Source of the DNA: Burkholderiaceae bacterium
Lineage (GTDB): Bacteria > Pseudomonadota > Gammaproteobacteria > Burkholderiales > Burkholderiaceae
DNA: 16,604 nucleotides
Assembly: GCA_030151165.1 (NCBI GenBank)
Contig: JASLEM010000578.1
Location: 1 to 16,604, forward strand
Direction: 5' to 3'
Part shown: positions 13,464 to 16,604 of the stretch, one piece after another
Layout: each line of letters begins with the position of its first letter
Numbering within the stretch: position 1 is the stretch's first letter
Position numbers and translations under genes: made by a program
Notes under the pieces: generated by a model
What the model was told of the DNA's origin: nothing
Databases searched by the model: none
Seen by the model: the letters and a program-made list of their open reading frames with translations, nothing else

Positions 13464-14408
13464 ATGCCGTACCCCCGCCTGACGCGCACGGCGCGCGCCG
13501 CCGTCCTCATCGCCGCCGCCGCTGTCTCGGCGATCGCCGCCGCGCCCGTGCACGCCGCCGCCCCGATGGTCAGGACGCAGGCGCCCGGCTACTTCCGCAT
13601 GGCGCTCGGCGACTTCGAGGTCACCGCGCTGAGCGACGGCTTCTTCGACCTGCCCGTCGACAAGATCCTCAAGCAGCCGGCGGACAAGACCAGCGCCGCG
13701 CTCGCGCGCAACTTCCAGAAGCTGCCGCTCGAGACCTCGGTCAACGCCTTCCTCGTCAACACCGGCTCGAAGCTCGTGCTGATCGACACCGGCACCGGCG
13801 GCCTCGACGGCCCGAGCGCCGGCACGCTGGTGGCCAACCTGCGCGCCGCGGGCTACGCGCCGGAGCAGGTCGACGAGATCCTCCTCACGCACGACCACGC
13901 CGACCACTGCGGCGGCCTGACGCACGACGGCGTCGCCGTGTTCCCCAACGCCACGGTGCACGCCGGCAAGGGCGACGCCGACCACTACCTGAACGCCGCG
14001 GCCGGAGACAAGGACGCCTTCGCGTCGATGGCCCCGTACGCCGCGGCGCACCGCTTCGTGCCGATCGAGGCCGACGGCGAGGTCGTGCCGGGCTTCAAGG
14101 CGTGGTCGACGCCGGGCCACACGCCGGGCCACGAGAGCTACGTCGTCGAGAGCAAGGGCGAGAAGATGATCTTCACCGGCGACCTGATCCACGTCGCGCA
14201 GGTGCAGTTCGACGATCCGACGGTGACCGTGTCGTTCGACGGCGACGGCAGGAAGGCCGAGGCCGAGCGGCTCAAGGTGTTCAACCAGGCGGCGAAGGAC
14301 GGCACCTGGATCGCGGCCGCCCACCTGCAGTTCCCGGGCATCGGGCACGTGAGGACGGCGGGCAAGGCCTACCAGTACGTGCCGGTGAACTACCTGCACA
14401 CGCGCTGA
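13464..14408 (+). CDS. Exported metallo-beta-lactamase-fold hydrolase (methyl parathion hydrolase-like)
   Basis: The protein has 314 residues from the ATG at 13464, with AAGGA 5 bases upstream of it. A signal peptide (LIAAAAVSAIAAAPVHA, cleavage near residue 31) directs it to the periplasm. The metal site is complete: H143-D144-H145-A146-D147-H148, H219/H223 in TPGHTPGH, D240 in FTGDLIH and H287 in AAHLQFPG. The blocks LGDFEVTALSDGFFDLPVDK, LETSVNAFLVNTGSKLVLID and FPGIGHVR are typical of the methyl parathion hydrolase/PqsE-related branch, which hydrolyses esters and organophosphates or acyl-homoserine lactones. The natural substrate is unknown. The gene ends 87 bases before the PEP-CTERM gene, in a sigma-54-like site. 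Confidence 0.9.
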   Translation: MPYPRLTRTARAAVLIAAAAVSAIAAAPVHAAAPMVRTQAPGYFRMALGDFEVTALSDGFFDLPVDKILKQPADKTSAALARNFQKLPLETSVNAFLVNTGSKLVLIDTGTGGLDGPSAGTLVANLRAAGYAPEQVDEILLTHDHADHCGGLTHDGVAVFPNATVHAGKGDADHYLNAAAGDKDAFASMAPYAAAHRFVPIEADGEVVPGFKAWSTPGHTPGHESYVVESKGEKMIFTGDLIHVAQVQFDDPTVTVSFDGDGRKAEAERLKVFNQAAKDGTWIAAAHLQFPGIGHVRTAGKAYQYVPVNYLHTR

Positions 14409-14425
14409 CCGGCACGTCCGGTGCC
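14409..14425 (+). promoter_or_regulatory. Sigma-54-like promoter of the PEP-CTERM gene
   Basis: CCGGCACG, four bases, then GTGCC gives the -24 GG (14411-14412) and -12 GC (14423-14424) exactly 12 bases apart, with a full GGCACG -24 box. The -12 box has GTGC rather than TTGC. Transcription would start near 14436. PEP-CTERM genes are known in several genera to depend on RpoN and the PrsK/PrsR pair. A TATATT -10-like box at 14459-14464 is the competing reading. Confidence 0.5.
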
Positions 14426-14463
14426 AATGTAGGGATCGGCCGCCGGGCCCGTCGCCTCTATAT

Positions 14464-14480
14464 TGCATTACCTCAATGCA
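14464..14480 (+). promoter_or_regulatory. Inverted repeat in the PEP-CTERM leader
   Basis: TGCATT (14464-14469) and AATGCA (14475-14480) are perfect inverted copies around ACCTC. They lie 15 bases before the ATG and just before the ribosome binding site. This could be an operator for a repressor or a small RNA hairpin covering translation initiation. Confidence 0.35.
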
Positions 14481-14494
14481 TCTGGAGAACGGCG

Positions 14495-15118
14495 ATGTCG
14501 CCACGCTGGAACCTTTCCCTGGTCGCTTCGCTGCTCGCCCTGTCGACGAGCCTGTGCGGCGCCACGACCCTCAGCGGCAACCTGGGCGACTCGTCGAACG
14601 CGGCGCTGGTCGGCAGCGACCTGGGCGCGGCGTTGTTCGACACGCCGGACGACATCGCCGACAACGTGGCGATCTACTCGGTCGTCGTCGCGGCCGACGG
14701 CGAGCTCAAGATCACCAGCACCGGCTTCGCGGCCGGTGGCGTCGACCCCTACTTCACGCTGTTCTCCGGCGCGGGCACGACGGCGACGTTCTACGCGTCG
14801 AACTTCGACCAGGCGTTCTCGACCGGCGGCGACTTCGTGTTCGACCAGACGGTCGCCGCGGGCACGTACCAGATCGCACTCGGCGCGTTCGCCAACGAGT
14901 CCTTCGCCGAGAACCAGGGCACCGGCACGCTCGCCGACGGCTTCATCCAGCTGGGCCTGACTGGCTCGCTCGGCGACGGCAGCTACTCGTTGACGGTGGA
15001 CGTCGGCGGCGGTGGCGGCGGCACGACCCCCGTCCCGGAACCCGCGAACGCGGCGTTCATGCTGGCCGGCCTCGCGGCCCTGGGCGCGAGCGTCAAGCGC
15101 CGCTCGCTGCGCCGCTGA
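14495..15118 (+). CDS. PEP-CTERM sorting-domain protein (DVUA0089-like)
   Basis: The protein has 207 residues; GGAGA stands 7 bases before the ATG. It begins with a signal peptide (LSLVASLLALSTSLCGA). It ends with a PEP-CTERM signal: VPEPANAAF, a hydrophobic helix (MLAGLAALGASV) and a basic tail (KRRSLRR), which is cut by an exosortase (EpsH/XrtA) at the inner membrane. The middle resembles DVUA0089-type domains: DDIADNVAIYSVVVAADGEL, GGVDPYFTLFSGAG, TVAAGTYQIALGAFANESF. Such proteins are thought to associate with exopolysaccharide in biofilms or flocs. A Gly-rich linker (GGGGGG) separates the domain from the tail. No exosortase gene is in the window, so it must lie elsewhere. Confidence 0.9.
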   Translation: MSPRWNLSLVASLLALSTSLCGATTLSGNLGDSSNAALVGSDLGAALFDTPDDIADNVAIYSVVVAADGELKITSTGFAAGGVDPYFTLFSGAGTTATFYASNFDQAFSTGGDFVFDQTVAAGTYQIALGAFANESFAENQGTGTLADGFIQLGLTGSLGDGSYSLTVDVGGGGGGTTPVPEPANAAFMLAGLAALGASVKRRSLRR

Positions 15119-15243
15119 TCGTCGAACCCGGCGCCCCCGCGGGACGCGGGTGAGCCGGGGAGTCGGGAGGTCGGGCCCGCGTGGCCCGGCGATGACAACC
15201 CGACGCGAGGTCGCCCGGCCTCGCAGCCCCAGGCGGATGTCGA

Positions 15244-15786
15244 TCACGGCGTGATCAGGTGCCCGGTGATCGTGACGAAGAACGAAAAGGCGTTGGGATT
15301 GTTCCCCCCGTAGGCCGGCGCGAGCTGGAGCGAGTCGGCGTAGATCGTCGCGTTCTCGTTGTGGTAGTACTGCCCCGGCACGGCGGGCGACGGATCGGAC
15401 GCGAACAGATAGAAGGCGGCCGGTCCGTTCCCCACGCCGACATACAGTTCGATGAGCGGTTGCATGTTGGGCCCGCTCGCGTTGCCGTAGTACGAGATGT
15501 GGTCGATCACCAGCCGCTGGCCGGCGGGGATCGCGACCGGCGTGAAGACGAAATTGTTCATGCTGATCGGCACCGTGACCTGGAACGGCGCGCGGCCCGG
15601 CTCGTCCACATCCTTCATCAGCACGGGCGACGCCGTCGCCGCCTGCGGCCGGGCGACCATCGCCTTCGCGGTCGACGCGAGGGCCGGGTGCGGCGGATCG
15701 GTGATCTGGCCGAAAGCGCACAGGCTGGCCGACGCGAGCGCCAGCGAGAGCACGGTCGATCGAGCCTTGAATCCTGTTTCGAGCAT
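15244..15786 (-). CDS. Exported protein of unknown function
   Basis: The protein has 180 residues from the ATG at 15786, with GGAGG 5 bases upstream. A clear signal peptide (FKARSTVLSLALASASLCAFG) is followed by a Thr/Pro-rich linker. A beta-rich domain follows with NNFVFTPVAIPAGQRLVIDH (from about residue 78), YYGNASGPNMQPLIELYVGV, YYHNENATIYADSLQLAPAY and a final FSFFVTITGHL. The fold is probably a beta-sandwich, but I recognise no family. The frame is open further upstream, but those starts lack a ribosome binding site and would displace the signal peptide. It converges with the PEP-CTERM gene. A CATAAT -10-like box lies 50 bases upstream. Confidence 0.75.
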   Translation of the reverse strand: MLETGFKARSTVLSLALASASLCAFGQITDPPHPALASTAKAMVARPQAATASPVLMKDVDEPGRAPFQVTVPISMNNFVFTPVAIPAGQRLVIDHISYYGNASGPNMQPLIELYVGVGNGPAAFYLFASDPSPAVPGQYYHNENATIYADSLQLAPAYGGNNPNAFSFFVTITGHLITP

Positions 15787-15835
15787 GGTTGCCTCCAGTG
15801 GACAAGTTGACGGATCCTCATGTCGAGGGCGGGTG

Positions 15836-15841
15836 ATTATG
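15836..15841 (-). promoter_or_regulatory. -10-like box of the 15786 gene
   Basis: Read on the minus strand it is CATAAT, five of six matches to TATAAT. It lies about 50 bases before the ATG in an otherwise GC-rich gap. No convincing -35 is seen 16-18 bases upstream. Confidence 0.35.
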
Positions 15842-15941
15842 TGAAGGCCGTGCCGTCCCGGGAGCGCGCGCATCACGGTCGTGGGGCCCACGAACGAGGG
15901 CGTGTCCCGTGGCCGCGCCGCGTGTGAAGGCATCGCGACGG

Positions 15942-15974
15942 CGTCATGACAACGTCATGACAGCTTCGGACAAT
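15942..15974 (+). promoter_or_regulatory. Promoter of the ZntB/CorA-like gene with tandem palindromes
   Basis: ATGACA (15946-15951) and GACAAT (15969-15974) are spaced by 17 bases, a good sigma-70 promoter for this genome; transcription would start near 15981. The sequence CGTCATGACA is repeated at 15942-15951 and 15953-15962, each copy holding the palindrome GTCATGAC. The two palindromes overlap the -35 and the spacer, one helical turn (11 bases) apart, so a dimeric regulator bound in tandem could control the transporter. Confidence 0.5.
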
Positions 15975-16001
15975 GCCGGGTTCGTCGACACGAGCTCCCC
16001 C

Positions 16002-16604
16002 ATGGACATCCGCTACGGCTCCGACCCCAACGGCCTCATTTGCGGCTACCTGTTCTCGCAGGGCGGCTGCGGCGTGGCGATCGACCTCGAGGCCGCGCGC
16101 GCGTGGCTGCGCGACGCCGCCACCGCGCCGGCCGGCGACTTCGTCTGGCTGCACTTCAACCTCACCGACGCCGCCGCCGAGCCGTGGATCGACCAGCACC
16201 TCGAGGTCGTGCCCGAGTTCTTCGAGGCGCTGCACGAAGGCTCGCGCTCGACCCGCATCGAGGACGCGCACGACACGCTCGTGGCCGTCGTCAACGACGT
16301 CGCGTTCGAGTTCGCGTTCGACCCGTCGGAGATCGCGACGCTGTGGGTCAACGTCGGCCCGCGCATGGCGATCACGGCACGCGCACGGCCGCTGCGCTCG
16401 ATCGACCAGCTGCGCCGCGCGGTGAAGAACGGCTTCGCGTTCCGGTCGTCGGTGCTGTTCCTGAACCGGCTGCTGCACGACCAGGGCGACGTGCTGGTGC
16501 GCATCGTGCGCCAGGCGACGCTGCAGGTCGACGACGTCGAGGACAAGCTGCTCGTCGGCCGCCCCGGCGACCAGCGCGGCGAGCTCGGCAAGCTGCGCCG
16601 CGTG
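16002..16604 (+). CDS. CorA/ZntB-family metal-ion transporter (partial, N-terminal part)
   Basis: The gene starts at the ATG at 16002 and is cut by the window edge after 201 codons. The visible part is the cytoplasmic domain of a CorA-type channel/transporter: the N-terminus YGSDPNGLICGYLF, WLHFNLTDAAAEPWI, then FFEALHEGSRSTRIEDAHDTLVAVVNDVAFEFAF, LWVNVGPRMAITARARPLRSID, and the long helix FLNRLLHDQGDVLVRIVRQA to VEDKLLV. The wording GLICGYLF and LWVNVG is closer to ZntB (zinc) than to CorA (magnesium), but the decisive GMN or GIN motif in the first membrane helix lies beyond the window. No strong ribosome binding site is seen. The palindromes in its promoter suggest regulation. Confidence 0.85.
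   Translation, partial: MDIRYGSDPNGLICGYLFSQGGCGVAIDLEAARAWLRDAATAPAGDFVWLHFNLTDAAAEPWIDQHLEVVPEFFEALHEGSRSTRIEDAHDTLVAVVNDVAFEFAFDPSEIATLWVNVGPRMAITARARPLRSIDQLRRAVKNGFAFRSSVLFLNRLLHDQGDVLVRIVRQATLQVDDVEDKLLVGRPGDQRGELGKLRRV

Noticed and set aside
13347..14504. Open frame of 385 codons antisense to the MBL gene
   Set aside because: Low-complexity translation, no start signal, and complete overlap with a gene whose metal site is intact.
1..16604. CRISPR array, tRNA, rRNA or complete insertion sequence
   Set aside because: No regularly spaced identical repeats of CRISPR type, no cloverleaf or rRNA sequence recognised, and no transposase gene in any frame.

Overview
The window joins two kinds of DNA. 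Positions 1 to about 3065 are clearly AT-richer than the rest and look like an accessory island. From about 3076 to the end the sequence is very GC-rich, with dense G/C-ending codons. The GC-rich part suggests a betaproteobacterium of the order Burkholderiales, perhaps the Leptothrix/Rubrivivax/Roseateles group. This rests on composition, a PEP-CTERM protein (such proteins need an exosortase and an exopolysaccharide locus elsewhere), a FlhC-type regulator, and an exported metallo-hydrolase resembling methyl parathion hydrolase. The assignment is an inference, not a database match.

Island (1-3065): the tail of an unidentified gene ends in a strong hairpin terminator. A long stretch with no recognisable gene follows. 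Next come repeated TGTGAGC-type operator sites with an embedded promoter, and a complete type IV toxin-antitoxin pair, abiEi (antitoxin/repressor) and abiEii (nucleotidyltransferase toxin), joined TAA-ATG. Behind it lies a frameshifted remnant of a ribbon-helix-helix antitoxin, possibly with a toxin scrap. The island stops at four copies of AGCYCAAGAC (GTCTTGRGCT on the minus strand). I read these as transposase-binding sites at the right end of a Tn7/Mu-superfamily-like transposon whose other end lies outside the window.

Chromosomal part (3076-16604): a FlhC-like zinc regulator sits directly against the presumed element end. It is followed by an exported hypothetical protein (minus), a SUI1/YciH translation factor, a divergent pair of a VOC-fold protein (minus) and an isochorismatase-type hydrolase, a small Gly/Ala-rich amphipathic protein, a minus-strand pair (HemJ/CopD-like membrane protein, then HD-domain phosphohydrolase), and an HtrA-like protease without a signal peptide. 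A ParD-like gene is translationally coupled to a type I methionine aminopeptidase and preceded by a 17-bp perfect palindrome. Then come a large exported prolyl oligopeptidase, an unknown 176-residue protein, an exported metallo-beta-lactamase-fold hydrolase, a PEP-CTERM protein with a sigma-54-like promoter, an exported unknown protein (minus), and the start of a CorA/ZntB-like metal transporter cut by the window edge.

Most chromosomal genes are single units with their own signals. Likely co-transcribed pairs are abiEi-abiEii, the 8024-6906 minus pair, and parD-like-map. The most notable points are the probable transposon end beside an orphan flhC-like gene, the abiE operator array, the palindrome-controlled parD-like/map operon, and the sigma-54-like site before the PEP-CTERM gene. 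I saw no CRISPR array, tRNA or rRNA.
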